Source: Sporolactobacillus kofuensis
GTDB taxonomy: Bacteria; Bacillota; Bacilli; Bacillales; Sporolactobacillaceae
NCBI RefSeq assembly: GCF_042660205.1
Contig: NZ_JBHSTQ010000010.1
Location: 73,569-137,568, forward strand
DNA: 64,000 bases
Reading direction: 5' to 3'
Shown: positions 7,997 through 16,162 of the stretch, piece by piece
Position numbering within the stretch: the stretch's first letter is position 1
Layout of the letters: each line of letters opens with the position of its first letter
Translations under genes and position numbers: made by a program
The notes under the pieces: model-generated
Seen by the model: the letters and a program-made list of their open reading frames with translations, nothing else
Told to the model about the DNA's origin: nothing
Database searches by the model: none

Positions 7997-8057
7997 CCGG
8001 GAATTTCCGGTTCCTCGGTAGAAACCCTCAAACCGTATTATTAAGGATATACGAAAA
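7948..8057 (-). promoter_or_regulatory. Purine (guanine-class) riboswitch with overlapping terminator
   Basis: Reading the minus strand from 8057: P1 TTTTCGTA pairs with TACGAAAA (7988-7995). P2 CCTTAA pairs with TTGAGG around loop TAATACGG. J2/3 is the invariant GTTTCTACC. P3 CG(A)GGAA pairs with TTCCCG around loop CCGGAAA, and L2 GG can kiss L3 CC. The discriminator base just before the 3' strand of P1 is C, which in this family means guanine or hypoxanthine rather than adenine. P1's 3' strand and this C also form the 5' arm of the following terminator, so ligand binding should prevent termination. This ON logic resembles the adenine pbuE switch. Confidence 0.93.
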
Positions 8058-8402
8058 CAGAAAGGATGAAGTTTACGAATTTAATAATAGTTGATCAGAT
8101 GAGAATGGTCAATAATCTTGTTAGATAATCTAACATAGTTTGTCGAAAACACAGCCGATCTGACAAACAAGCTAAACAAATAAGCAAATAACTTAAAACG
8201 AGAAATACTAAGGAAAAAACACAGATAATAGGCTTAACTTTCTCATATGGGCAGTGCACCATTAGATTATTCTATACCTAACATTACAAAATACCTCTAA
8301 CGCATCTTTGTTCTTTTATATTATTATAGAGAAAATGATATTAATGTTAGATTTTATACCGTCAAATGTATGAAGACTAGCTTTGCTTAGGGGGGCATTT
8401 GT
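8058..8402. other. Divergent regulatory region with GTTAGAT palindrome
   Basis: This 345-base gap separates the riboswitch-controlled amidohydrolase (minus) from the arginine-deiminase-like gene (plus) and should hold both promoters, though no consensus pair was found. It contains a perfect palindrome GTTAGATAATCTAAC (8120-8134), a related TTAGATTATTCTA (8262-8274) and a further GTTAGAT half-site (8346-8352), so it may be an operator region. Confidence 0.4.
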
Positions 8403-9395
8403 TTGTCAGTACTACATAAATTTCTTGATGAGAACATGGTTCAGGATTCATTTGAAGACACTCGGCTTTTGCAGACGTATTGGTCAAGTGATTGGGGAAA
8501 TACCAATGCGGTAGGAAAGGTGCGTAAAGTATTTGTTCACCGACCAGGAAATGAAATTCTAGAACTAAATAAAGCAAAGTTTGAGCCAGAAGCTGGTGCA
8601 AGGATTCTTCGTGATCAGAATGGATCAATTGTCAGCTACTGTTTAAGCAAGGAGCCACTCGATCTAGCTAAAATGCAGCAGCAACATGATCGAATGACGG
8701 ATGTTCTAAAGCAAGAAGGGGTAGAAGTTATTTCAATGGTCGACGATGGGCAGTTATTGACCAATAACTTATTTGCAAGAGATGTTGGCATGGTTATTCC
8801 CGGAGGCTTAATTCTCGCACGTTTTGCTTTGAAATTTAGATATGGAGAAGCAAGTCGCACACTGAAAACAGCAGCAAAAGTCGGTATGCCAGTGCTGGCT
8901 TCGATTCAGGGGACGGGATTTGTTGAAGGTGGGAGTTTTATGGTCTTCGATCGAAAGACAGCGATTGTTGGTCGCTCCATCCGTGTGAATCAAGCAGGCA
9001 TTGAACAACTCCGCGCGATTCTCGCATGGCAGGGCATGGAATTGATCGTCGTTGATCTGCCCTCGAGTATGATTCATTTGGATGAAGTGTTTAATATGGT
9101 CGATGTTGATAAAGCGTTGGTTGATCCGACCAATTTACCCCACTGGTTTTTACAGGATTTGCAAAAGCGTGGAATCAAACTTATTTATACGGACCCGCTT
9201 GATCCGCCAATGACCACCAATTGCCTATGTCTAGCACCTGGAAAAGTGCTTTTCACTTCACTCGGTGTACGAACGATCGAGGCACTTGAACAGGCAGGCG
9301 TTGAGGTGATTGCTATTCCTGTGGATGAGCTCAACAAAATGGGCGGCGGAATTCATTGTTCTTCGCTTGTGCTCCAGAGAGATCGAATTGGATAA
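8403..9395 (+). CDS. Arginine deiminase / amidinotransferase superfamily enzyme
   Basis: A 330-residue cytosolic enzyme of the guanidino-modifying superfamily (arginine deiminase, DDAH, amidinotransferase), which attacks a guanidinium carbon through a covalent cysteine intermediate. All catalytic positions are visible: D127 (FARDVG), E175 (EGGSF), H225 with D227 (IHLDE) and nucleophile C319 (GGGIHCSS). Length and motif spacing fit a deiminase- or amidinotransferase-type protein, but the exact substrate (arginine, methylarginine, another guanidino acid) cannot be read. The start is TTG at 8403, seven bases after TTAGGGGGG (8387-8395). It is followed after 27 bases by the RocB-like gene and then an amino-acid importer, suggesting use of arginine or a relative as nitrogen source. 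Confidence 0.88.
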   Translation: MSVLHKFLDENMVQDSFEDTRLLQTYWSSDWGNTNAVGKVRKVFVHRPGNEILELNKAKFEPEAGARILRDQNGSIVSYCLSKEPLDLAKMQQQHDRMTDVLKQEGVEVISMVDDGQLLTNNLFARDVGMVIPGGLILARFALKFRYGEASRTLKTAAKVGMPVLASIQGTGFVEGGSFMVFDRKTAIVGRSIRVNQAGIEQLRAILAWQGMELIVVDLPSSMIHLDEVFNMVDVDKALVDPTNLPHWFLQDLQKRGIKLIYTDPLDPPMTTNCLCLAPGKVLFTSLGVRTIEALEQAGVEVIAIPVDELNKMGGGIHCSSLVLQRDRIG

Positions 9396-9422
9396 GCAAA
9401 ATGAAGAGAGGAGAGACTCTAA

Positions 9423-11084
9423 ATGTATGACGAGATAAAAGACTTTCCTGTCAAAGCCCAGGCAGAAGCACTAACACGAGCGCTCGTAAGCGTTAAGAGT
9501 GTGAACGGTACCGACGGAGAAGTGAGTATGGCGGATAAGCTGGAATCGATCATCCGGTCTTTTCCCTATTTCAAACAACATCCCGAACAAGTTTGGACTC
9601 AGGTTCTGAAAGAAGATGCACTTGGAAGAAAGAATGTTTTCGCCTTGCTTAAAAGCACGTTTGAAAATAAGCAGACCATCATTTATCATGGTCATATGGA
9701 TACTGTAGGTATCGATGATTTTGGCTCTCTAGAAGAGCATGCACTAGACCCGGATTTTTTGCAAAGGTATTTCGCTGACTATGCGAAAGATCGTGATGTC
9801 CAGGATGATGCAGCGACCGGAGATTGGCTGTTTGGTCGAGGCGCGTTGGATATGAAGAGCGGCGACGCTGTGCATTTGTGCAACTTGCTTTACTATTCTG
9901 AGCATCGAGAACAACTGCATGGAAATATCCTGGTTATGTTCAATCCGGTTGAAGAGAATGACCATGAAGGCGTGATGAAAGCCGTTGATGAACTGATCAG
10001 ACTGAAAAAGGAACAGAATCTGGACTATCTACTTGCCATCAACGGTGATTTTGTCAGTCCGCTCTATAAGGGTGATGCGCGCCGTTATGTATATACGGGT
10101 TCCGCTGGAAAATTGCTCGGCTGTTTCTACATTAGAGGTAGAGAGACACATGTTGGGGAGACCTTGGCCGGTATTGATCCTACGCTCATTGCTAGTAAAA
10201 TAAACAGTGCACTGAACAATAACATGGACTGCGCAGAGAAGATTGCGGATGAAGTGATTCTCCCGCCGTCCTGCTTATATCTTCGGGATCAAAAGGCATT
10301 TTATAATGTTCAAACAGCAGGGACGACCCATCTCTATTTTAACTATTTTCTCTACGAACGAACGCCGAAAGCAGTGCTTGCACAATTGAAGGATACGGCT
10401 CAGAAAGCATGTGATGACCTTGAATTGTTCTTTAGAGAGCAATATACTGTGTTCTCCCGGAATTGCGGGCTTGAAGGACAGTCTCCCGACTGGGCTATTG
10501 AAGTGATGACCTATGAAGCGTTTGTGGATTCACTCAAGTTGAAAGGTGTTCCTGTAGAAGAAATCACAGATCAAGTGGTTGAGGATCATCCACATGAAGA
10601 TTTCCGCAAGATCAGTTATAAAATTATTGAAGCGCTGGAAGCACATGCAGGTGATAATCGACCGAAAGTGATTGTGTTCTTCGCACCGCCTTATTGTCCA
10701 CATAATTACTTGAGAGAGGAAGTCCAAGTAGAAAGACGCTGTGATCAGATCCTTGACCAAGTATTGAGAGAGGCGGAACTAGAGACTGGAGAAACGTTCG
10801 CCAAAAAGCGCTTTTTTCCATATCTTGCCGATAGTAGTTACCTCGCTATGAGTGAGACGGCAGAAGAAACAGCATCGATATTAGGCAATTTTCCAGGTTG
10901 GGGTAAAACCTACAGTGTACCCCTTGAACAAATTCGAAAACTGAATATCCCTGTTCTGGACATGGGTGTCTACGGTAAGCGTGCCCACACATGGATGGAA
11001 CGTGTCTATAAGCCCTATTCCTTTGGCGTACTTCCTCAATTGATTCGTTCGATGACTCAGAAGGTTCTCGATGAATTTGCTTAA
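9423..11084 (+). CDS. rocB: RocB-like M20-family hydrolase
   Basis: A 553-residue cytosolic protein matching RocB of the arginine-utilisation regulon, an M20/M25/M40-type metallohydrolase whose precise reaction is not established. Metal-site motifs are present: H89-G-H91-M-D93 (YHGHMDTV), D143 (GALDMKSG) and E177-E178 (NPVEEND). The C-terminal RHTW-like region is replaced by GKRAHTWMERVYKPYSF, typical of RocB, and the length is close to that of B. subtilis RocB. GAGAGGAGAG lies just before the ATG. It is the second gene of a probable operon with the deiminase-like gene. A truncated dispersed repeat follows the stop immediately, ahead of the ABC transporter genes. Confidence 0.9.
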   Translation: MYDEIKDFPVKAQAEALTRALVSVKSVNGTDGEVSMADKLESIIRSFPYFKQHPEQVWTQVLKEDALGRKNVFALLKSTFENKQTIIYHGHMDTVGIDDFGSLEEHALDPDFLQRYFADYAKDRDVQDDAATGDWLFGRGALDMKSGDAVHLCNLLYYSEHREQLHGNILVMFNPVEENDHEGVMKAVDELIRLKKEQNLDYLLAINGDFVSPLYKGDARRYVYTGSAGKLLGCFYIRGRETHVGETLAGIDPTLIASKINSALNNNMDCAEKIADEVILPPSCLYLRDQKAFYNVQTAGTTHLYFNYFLYERTPKAVLAQLKDTAQKACDDLELFFREQYTVFSRNCGLEGQSPDWAIEVMTYEAFVDSLKLKGVPVEEITDQVVEDHPHEDFRKISYKIIEALEAHAGDNRPKVIVFFAPPYCPHNYLREEVQVERRCDQILDQVLREAELETGETFAKKRFFPYLADSSYLAMSETAEETASILGNFPGWGKTYSVPLEQIRKLNIPVLDMGVYGKRAHTWMERVYKPYSFGVLPQLIRSMTQKVLDEFA

Positions 11085-11098
11085 TTGACTCGTATGTA

Positions 11099-11150
11099 CG
11101 AGGAGGCGCACGGATCGCCCGCGACAAGCGAGCACCGGAAAGCCCCAACC
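11099..11150 (+). repeat. Dispersed GCGAGAC-type repeat, copy D (3' half only)
   Basis: CGAGGAGGCGCACGGATCGC, then CCGCGACAAGCGAGCACCGG, matches the central-to-3' blocks of copy A (2209-2250). The 5' half and the closing hairpin are missing. It starts 14 bases after the RocB-like stop. Confidence 0.7.
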
Positions 11151-11243
11151 GAGAAAAGGTAGCACAGACAATTGACTCTCTGATTTTGCTCCCTTTATGG
11201 GAATAAAATATACTTATTACTAAGAAAAAGAGGCGAATGATGA

Positions 11244-12020
11244 ATGATTAAAAAAATGAGTTTGATAATGATTGCACTGCTTTTGGTTGTTTTGTCAGCA
11301 TGCAGCGGATCAGGCAGCAGTAGTTCAGAAAAGAAAAAAACAATTGTAATGGGTACAAGCGCGGATTACCCGCCATTTGAATCCGTGGATACAACAAACG
11401 GAAATAAAATTGTCGGTTTCGACGTTGATTTGGCTAAGTATATTGCAAATAAACTCGGTTATAACCTGAAGATCCAAAATCAGGACTTTAACGGATTGAT
11501 TGCTGCATTGAACAGCAAGAAAGTTGACTTTGTAATGGCTGGCATGGTTGACACGCCGGAGCGCGAGAAACAAGTGGATTTCTCACACACCTATTATAAT
11601 GAATACCAAGTTGTACTCGCCAAAAAAGGTGCGAAAATTAATACCGTTCAGGATTTAAAGGGCAAAAAAGTCGGTGTACAATTAGGATCGACTCAGGAAG
11701 CACTTGCTGTAAAACTGAACAAAACGATCCCAATGAAAATTCAAAGATGGGATAAGCTGAATGAAATGGTTGAAGCAATGAATGCAGGAAAGCTTGATGC
11801 AATCATTACGATTCAATCAGTTGCCTATGGTTATATCAGCAAGAGTAAGGATCTACACCAATTTAATGCATTGGTTAATGGAAAAACTGAAGCTGATCCA
11901 ATCAGTGCCGCCTTCCCTAAAGGAAGTAAGCTTACCGCTCAATTCAACAAAGAAATTGCTAAGGCAAAGAAAAGTGGTAAACTGGATCAATTAGTGACGA
12001 AATGGATTAAAAACCAGTAA
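11244..12020 (+). CDS. Amino-acid ABC transporter substrate-binding lipoprotein
   Basis: Extracellular receptor of a polar amino-acid importer (family 3 solute-binding protein). The N-terminus has a lipoprotein signal with lipobox LSAC, so C20 is the likely lipid-anchored residue, followed by a Ser/Gly/Lys linker. The mature domain carries GTSADYPPFESVD, GFDVDLAKYIANKLG, MAGMVDTPEREKQVDFSHTY and LKGKKVGVQLGSTQE, classic for glutamine/arginine/lysine/histidine receptors. The two-lobe protein is 258 residues long. It heads a three-gene set with permease and ATPase. The neighbouring deiminase-like and RocB genes make arginine or a guanidino compound the best guess for ligand; this is inference. 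Confidence 0.93.
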   Translation: MIKKMSLIMIALLLVVLSACSGSGSSSSEKKKTIVMGTSADYPPFESVDTTNGNKIVGFDVDLAKYIANKLGYNLKIQNQDFNGLIAALNSKKVDFVMAGMVDTPEREKQVDFSHTYYNEYQVVLAKKGAKINTVQDLKGKKVGVQLGSTQEALAVKLNKTIPMKIQRWDKLNEMVEAMNAGKLDAIITIQSVAYGYISKSKDLHQFNALVNGKTEADPISAAFPKGSKLTAQFNKEIAKAKKSGKLDQLVTKWIKNQ

Positions 12021-12041
12021 TTTGCCATTTCAGAGGAGGAC

Positions 12042-12716
12042 ATGATGAACGAATTAATAACCGGATTTAAACAAATGGCTCCTTCTATTCCATATATTAT
12101 CAATGGCGTCTGGGTCTCATTGGGGATTGCACTAGGTGCGTCAATTCTCGGTTTTATCGGTGGTATTCTGCTTTCTTTATGTAAAATTGGACAAGTCAAG
12201 ATTCTCAGTGGTCTTGCTCATGTATACACTTCGATCTTTCGAGGCACACCACTGATTTTGCAACTAGCAATCGCATATTTTGGGATTCCTCAGTTGTTCC
12301 AAATGGGGGATGTCAATCCGTTGACTTGCGCAATTATCACGTTTGGATTAAATTCCGCGGCCTATATGTCGGAAATCATTCGTTCCGGAATAAACGCCGT
12401 CGATAAGGGACAATTTGAAGCATCGAAAGCGCTCGGTGTTTCTTATTGGCCAACCATGAAGGACATTATTTTACCGCAGGCAATCAAAAATATTTTGCCG
12501 GCGATGATGAATGAATTTATTACGTTGACTAAGGATTCTGCAATTGTTTCGACCATTTCAGTGACCGATATGATGCGCAGATCGCAAATTGTTGCGGCAA
12601 ATATCTTTAGCTATTTCCCGCCAATGCTTGTGTCTTTAGTCATGTATTACATTATTGTTATGGCCTTAACCTACCTTGGCAACCGTTTGGAAAGGAGGAT
12701 GCGACGCAGTGATTAA
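12042..12716 (+). CDS. Amino-acid ABC transporter permease (HisM/GlnP family)
   Basis: Membrane-spanning subunit of the importer, 224 residues, with five predicted helices. It shows SIFRGTPLILQLAIAYFG early in the transmembrane core and the ATPase-contact loop SGINAVDKGQFEASKALGVS typical of the His/Glu/Gln/Arg/opine permease family. The ribosome-binding site AGGAGGA (12034-12040) precedes two consecutive ATGs at 12042 and 12045; the second has the more usual spacing. It lies 21 bases after the receptor gene and overlaps the ATPase gene start by eight bases, so the three are one operon. Confidence 0.94.
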   Translation: MMNELITGFKQMAPSIPYIINGVWVSLGIALGASILGFIGGILLSLCKIGQVKILSGLAHVYTSIFRGTPLILQLAIAYFGIPQLFQMGDVNPLTCAIITFGLNSAAYMSEIIRSGINAVDKGQFEASKALGVSYWPTMKDIILPQAIKNILPAMMNEFITLTKDSAIVSTISVTDMMRRSQIVAANIFSYFPPMLVSLVMYYIIVMALTYLGNRLERRMRRSD

Positions 12717-13434
12717 AGCAGAACATATCTATAAGAACTTCGGAGACATCCATGTATTAAAAGATGTTTCAATGGAAGTGAATAAAGGTGAAGTGGTTGT
12801 CATTATCGGCCCTTCAGGTTCAGGAAAATCAACATTTCTGCGTTGCATCAACCTTTTAGAGGAGCCAACAAAGGGACAAGTTCAGATTGATGATCAGAAC
12901 CTGACTGAATTGAGCCCGAAACAAGTGGTCAAAGTGCGTGAGAAGGTCGGCATGGTATTTCAGCACTTTTATCTTTTTCCTCATAAGACGGTACTCGAGA
13001 ATTTAATATATGCGCCAATGAAAGTAAAAGGTCTTTCTCGAGATGAGGCTGTTGCTCGAGCTAAAGAATTACTGAAAAAGGTCGGTTTGTTCGACAAAAT
13101 TAATCAGTATCCGAATAAATTGTCTGGTGGACAACAACAGCGTGTCGCTATTGCACGCTCATTGGCGATGGAACCAGATTATATGCTGTTCGACGAACCG
13201 ACGTCTGCACTTGATCCGGAAATGGTTAAGGAGGTGCTGGATGTCATTCAGTCTCTAGCAGAGTCGGGCATGACGATGATTATTGTTACCCATGAAATGG
13301 GTTTTGCTAAAATGGTGGCTGATAAAGTCATCTTCATGGATGATGGTCAAATTCTAGAATCGAACACACCGGAAAACTTTTTCAATCATCCAAGTACAGA
13401 ACGTGCAAAAGACTTCTTGCAAAAGATTCTGTAA
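12709..13434 (+). CDS. Amino-acid ABC transporter ATP-binding protein (GlnQ/ArtM type)
   Basis: Cytoplasmic ATPase that powers the importer. Walker A GPSGSGKST, signature LSGGQQQRVAIARSL, Walker B MLFDEPTSALDPE and switch histidine in VTHEMGFAKMVADKV are all present. The GTG at 12709 is chosen because AAGGAGG (12692-12698) lies ten bases upstream and because 241 residues is the family norm; an upstream in-frame ATG at 12676 is buried in the permease coding region. It overlaps the permease stop by eight bases. The convergent LysR gene begins its stop 15 bases later with no obvious terminator between them. Confidence 0.95.
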   Translation: MIKAEHIYKNFGDIHVLKDVSMEVNKGEVVVIIGPSGSGKSTFLRCINLLEEPTKGQVQIDDQNLTELSPKQVVKVREKVGMVFQHFYLFPHKTVLENLIYAPMKVKGLSRDEAVARAKELLKKVGLFDKINQYPNKLSGGQQQRVAIARSLAMEPDYMLFDEPTSALDPEMVKEVLDVIQSLAESGMTMIIVTHEMGFAKMVADKVIFMDDGQILESNTPENFFNHPSTERAKDFLQKIL

Positions 13435-13449
13435 AAAGCTTTTCTGACC

Positions 13450-14334
13450 TTAGTGAATGGTGGTCCAATTCTGTTCGATTAGTCGAATAAGTTGCATCGT
13501 TTTTGGATCGCCGAGCTTGTGTGTTGCGATAATTAAAGAGGTTTGGATCTGGATTGGTCTCTTGTTCAAAAGGATTTCATACAACTGGCGTGAAGCCAGT
13601 TCTTTTTTAACCAGATTGCGACTGATTAATCCTACACCAATTGCATTCATGACGGCACTCTTAACCGCTTCAAGGCTGCTAGATTCCACAACCTTACGGG
13701 GGGTTATGCCGGTCTCTTGGAGATAATTGTTCATTTGCTGTTCAAAAGGACCAACAATCTCATATTTTATGAATGGGAAACGTTCAAGAAGCTCTTCAGT
13801 GGAGTGTTTGCTGTAAAGTTCCTTAGAGACAATCAAGACGAGGTCTTCCTTCTCAGAAATGACAACGTTTGTTATTCCGGATTTGGTGTAGGAGCCTGAT
13901 ATAATGCCAATGTCAAAGCTATTGTTATTGATGCCGTCGATTACTTTGTCACTGGTGCAAGAAACCAGTTTGATGCCTATATCCGGTTGAGTAGTTAGAA
14001 ATTGGCGGATAATCGGGGGGAAATAATGGGTACAGAATGTTTCGGAAGCAGCAATCACTAATTTGCTTGCCAACTGACTTTTTTCCTGCAAGTCACTTTC
14101 CATTTTTTCAAGAATGGAAAAAAGCTGATCCGTATATTTTTTAACGATTTCGCCGTGGGCCGTCAGGTAGGTTTGGTTTCCAATTCGGAAAAATAAAGGA
14201 TAACCCATTTCTTTTTCAAGTGAACGGATTTGTGCGGTTACGGTTGGCTGTGAGAAGTTTAATTGTTTGGCAGCCTTTGTGAAATTTAACAATTTTGCAG
14301 CTGACTGAAAGGTTTTCAAATTTCTGAGTTCCAT
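13450..14334 (-). CDS. LysR-family transcriptional regulator
   Basis: A 294-residue regulator. The N-terminal winged helix-turn-helix (MELRNLKTFQSAAKLLNFTK, QLNFSQPTVTAQIRSLEKEMG, PLFFRIGNQTYLTAHGE, residues 1-65) is followed by the two-lobed effector domain. The ATG at 14334 follows GGAGGA with a seven-base gap; the longer frame upstream has no ribosome-binding site. It is divergent to the class III aminotransferase gene and convergent with the ABC importer. By the usual LysR arrangement it is likely to control the aminotransferase and perhaps the importer in response to a nitrogen compound. A palindrome (AAACAAA-TG-TTTGTTT) lies 34 bases upstream of its start. Confidence 0.93.
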   Translation of the reverse strand: MELRNLKTFQSAAKLLNFTKAAKQLNFSQPTVTAQIRSLEKEMGYPLFFRIGNQTYLTAHGEIVKKYTDQLFSILEKMESDLQEKSQLASKLVIAASETFCTHYFPPIIRQFLTTQPDIGIKLVSCTSDKVIDGINNNSFDIGIISGSYTKSGITNVVISEKEDLVLIVSKELYSKHSTEELLERFPFIKYEIVGPFEQQMNNYLQETGITPRKVVESSSLEAVKSAVMNAIGVGLISRNLVKKELASRQLYEILLNKRPIQIQTSLIIATHKLGDPKTMQLIRLIEQNWTTIH

Positions 14335-14367
14335 TGACTGTTCCTCCAACCTTGACGGTAAATAGAT

Positions 14368-14383
14368 AAACAAATGTTTGTTT
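14368..14383. promoter_or_regulatory. Short palindrome upstream of LysR gene
   Basis: AAACAAA-TG-TTTGTTT, seven-base arms with a two-base centre, 34 bases before the LysR start and 174 bases before the aminotransferase start. It could be an autoregulatory or divergent-promoter operator, or an A/T-rich coincidence. Confidence 0.3.
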
Positions 14384-14557
14384 AAATTCATTATATATGA
14401 TCTTGCAGCACTTGGTCTTGAATCTCGTTTCTCTCAAAGCCATAGAGGGAAGAAAGGTCTAGAGAGATTTAGTTAAGTGCAACTAAGCTGCTGACTGTGC
14501 CAAAGGCTTGCCAGTGAACAAGTTTACTAATCTTTGATAAAAAGAGGTATCCGTATT

Positions 14558-15862
14558 ATGCCAGAAAAAAGTATGTATGAAAAATCTTTGGATCTCTTTC
14601 CACCCGTAGCCTTGCGAGCCACGCAGCTAGGTGTTGTGAAAGGCGAAGGCGCCTATGTATGGGACGAAGAGGGAAAGAAATATCTTGATTTTGCCAGTGG
14701 GGTTGCTGTAGTCAATTGTGGTCACAATCATCCGTATATCGTTCAAAAAGCAAAAGAACAAATGGACAAACTGATTCATGGTGGGCATAATGTTGTCTAT
14801 TATTCCTCTTATATTGAACTTGCTGAGAAAATTCTCGGACATGTCGGACATGATTATAAGATCTATTTTTCGAACAGTGGTGCCGAAGCCAATGAAGCGG
14901 TGATCAAATTGGCAAAGCAAGTGACCCATCGACCAGGAATCATATCTTTTAAACATAGTTTTCATGGCCGCACCTTGGCGACGGCAACGCTGACAGCTTC
15001 CAATGCGAAATATCGTCGTAATTATGAGGGATTGCTACCAAGTGTGTATTATGCCGAATATCCCTATGCAACTCGAACGGGTCTTACTGAGGAACAGGAA
15101 GTTGCACGTTGTCTCACACAACTTGAAGAAATATTTCATGACTTAATTGAACCTGAGCAAGTTGCATGCATCATTTTGGAACCTGTGCAAGGAGAAGGCG
15201 GCTATATTGTACCGCCAAAAGCTTTCCTACAGTCCATCAGAGAAATTTGTGACAAGCATGGCATCCTTCTGGCTTTTGACGAAGTACAAACTGGATTTGG
15301 CCGTACAGGCAAGATCTTCGCTTATGAAAATTTCGATGTCAAACCGGATATTATGTCACTTGCGAAAGCAATTGCTAACGGCTTTCCACTCAGTGCCATT
15401 GTGGCAAAGCGTGCGCTGATGGATCAGTGGCCGGCCGGTACTCACGGGGGTACTTTTGGTGGAAATCCTGTGGCATGCGCAGCCGGTGTCGCTGTATTTG
15501 AACTGCTTGAAGGCGGTTTGGTTGATCATGCAGCAGAAGTTGGCGATTACTTTAAGCAAAAACTTCTCGAATTAGCCGATAAGCATGATGAAGTGCTTGA
15601 AGTTCGGGGCCTCGGATTAATGATTGGCATTGAATTTGTTGACCGGAACGGAAAGCCGGATGGTGATCTGGTAAATGTAATTCGGGCAAAGGCACTTGAG
15701 AAAGGTCTGATCCTTCTCTCTTGTGGTGTTGATCATAACGTCATACGCTTTATTCCACCGCTGATCGTAACGCATGAGCAAATTGATACGGCATTTGCCC
15801 TGTTTAGTAAAAGTTTTGAAGAAGCGCTTGCCGAGACTGATCAAAAGATTCAAGCAGATTAA
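14558..15862 (+). CDS. gabT: Class III pyridoxal-phosphate aminotransferase, GabT-like
   Basis: A 434-residue PLP enzyme of the ornithine/4-aminobutyrate aminotransferase group. Typical motifs: YVWDEEGKKYLDFASGVAV, SNSGAEANEAVIKLAKQ (phosphate binding), SFHGRTLATATLT, EPVQGEGGYIVPP, FDEVQTGFGRTGK and the PLP lysine in SLAKAIANGFPLSAIV. It resembles 4-aminobutyrate aminotransferases, but closely related enzymes act on other omega-amino acids. AAGAGG at 14542-14547 supports ATG 14558; an in-frame TTG at 14534 overlaps that site and is rejected. Divergent LysR control and the nearby guanidino-compound genes suggest it removes the terminal amino group of a product such as ornithine or 4-aminobutyrate; this is inference. 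Confidence 0.9.
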   Translation: MPEKSMYEKSLDLFPPVALRATQLGVVKGEGAYVWDEEGKKYLDFASGVAVVNCGHNHPYIVQKAKEQMDKLIHGGHNVVYYSSYIELAEKILGHVGHDYKIYFSNSGAEANEAVIKLAKQVTHRPGIISFKHSFHGRTLATATLTASNAKYRRNYEGLLPSVYYAEYPYATRTGLTEEQEVARCLTQLEEIFHDLIEPEQVACIILEPVQGEGGYIVPPKAFLQSIREICDKHGILLAFDEVQTGFGRTGKIFAYENFDVKPDIMSLAKAIANGFPLSAIVAKRALMDQWPAGTHGGTFGGNPVACAAGVAVFELLEGGLVDHAAEVGDYFKQKLLELADKHDEVLEVRGLGLMIGIEFVDRNGKPDGDLVNVIRAKALEKGLILLSCGVDHNVIRFIPPLIVTHEQIDTAFALFSKSFEEALAETDQKIQAD

Positions 15863-15868
15863 TAACCA

Positions 15869-15912
15869 AAAAAGCTGGCTTATTGTCCTATTGGACAACA
15901 GGTCAGCTTTTT
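15869..15912 (+). terminator. Terminator after GabT-like gene
   Basis: AAAAGCTGGCT...TTGTCC pairs with GGACAA...GGTCAGCTTTT around a TATT loop, followed by a run of seven Ts. It is A-rich on the 5' side, so it may also serve the opposing strand. Confidence 0.82.
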
Positions 15913-15955
15913 TTCTTTTGATCGTTGTTTTTTAAACCGATGGGGAGGTCTATTT

Positions 15956-16093
15956 TTATCGATGTGTGAAAAATCGAAGGATAAATAGAACGGCAGCTGC
16001 AACAAGCAGAAGATAGATCAAAGTGCCACCGATTTTAAAAAGTAATAGAACAAGCCAGATAAGCAACAAGATCCCAATGAGCGACCATATCAT
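15956..16093 (-). CDS. Tiny membrane protein, lmo0937/DUF5670 family
   Basis: A 45-residue protein read on the minus strand from ATG 16093, seven bases after AAGGAGG. It starts MIWSLIGILLLIWLVLLLFK, then has a conserved GG turn (IGGTLIYLLL), and ends VLFILRFFTHR. Two hydrophobic helices separated by a Gly-Gly turn are the hallmark of the lmo0937 small-protein family found across Bacillales, usually linked to general stress regulons; no function is known. It lies downstream of the GntP permease gene on the same strand, 69 bases away, and could share its transcript. Confidence 0.82.
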   Translation of the reverse strand: MIWSLIGILLLIWLVLLLFKIGGTLIYLLLVAAAVLFILRFFTHR

Positions 16094-16162
16094 AGGTACT
16101 CCTCCTTTTCATATGAGCGAGTCAATGCATTCCAAAAGTATCAACAATTTTAATCAAATTAA

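Noticed and set aside
7915..8031. N-terminal extension of the amidohydrolase
   Set aside because: It would translate the riboswitch terminator; the residues have no counterpart in the family.
7705..8094. Plus-strand frame of 129 codons across the amidohydrolase start
   Set aside because: It is antisense to the enzyme's N-terminus and the riboswitch; the conserved RNA structure explains the sequence.
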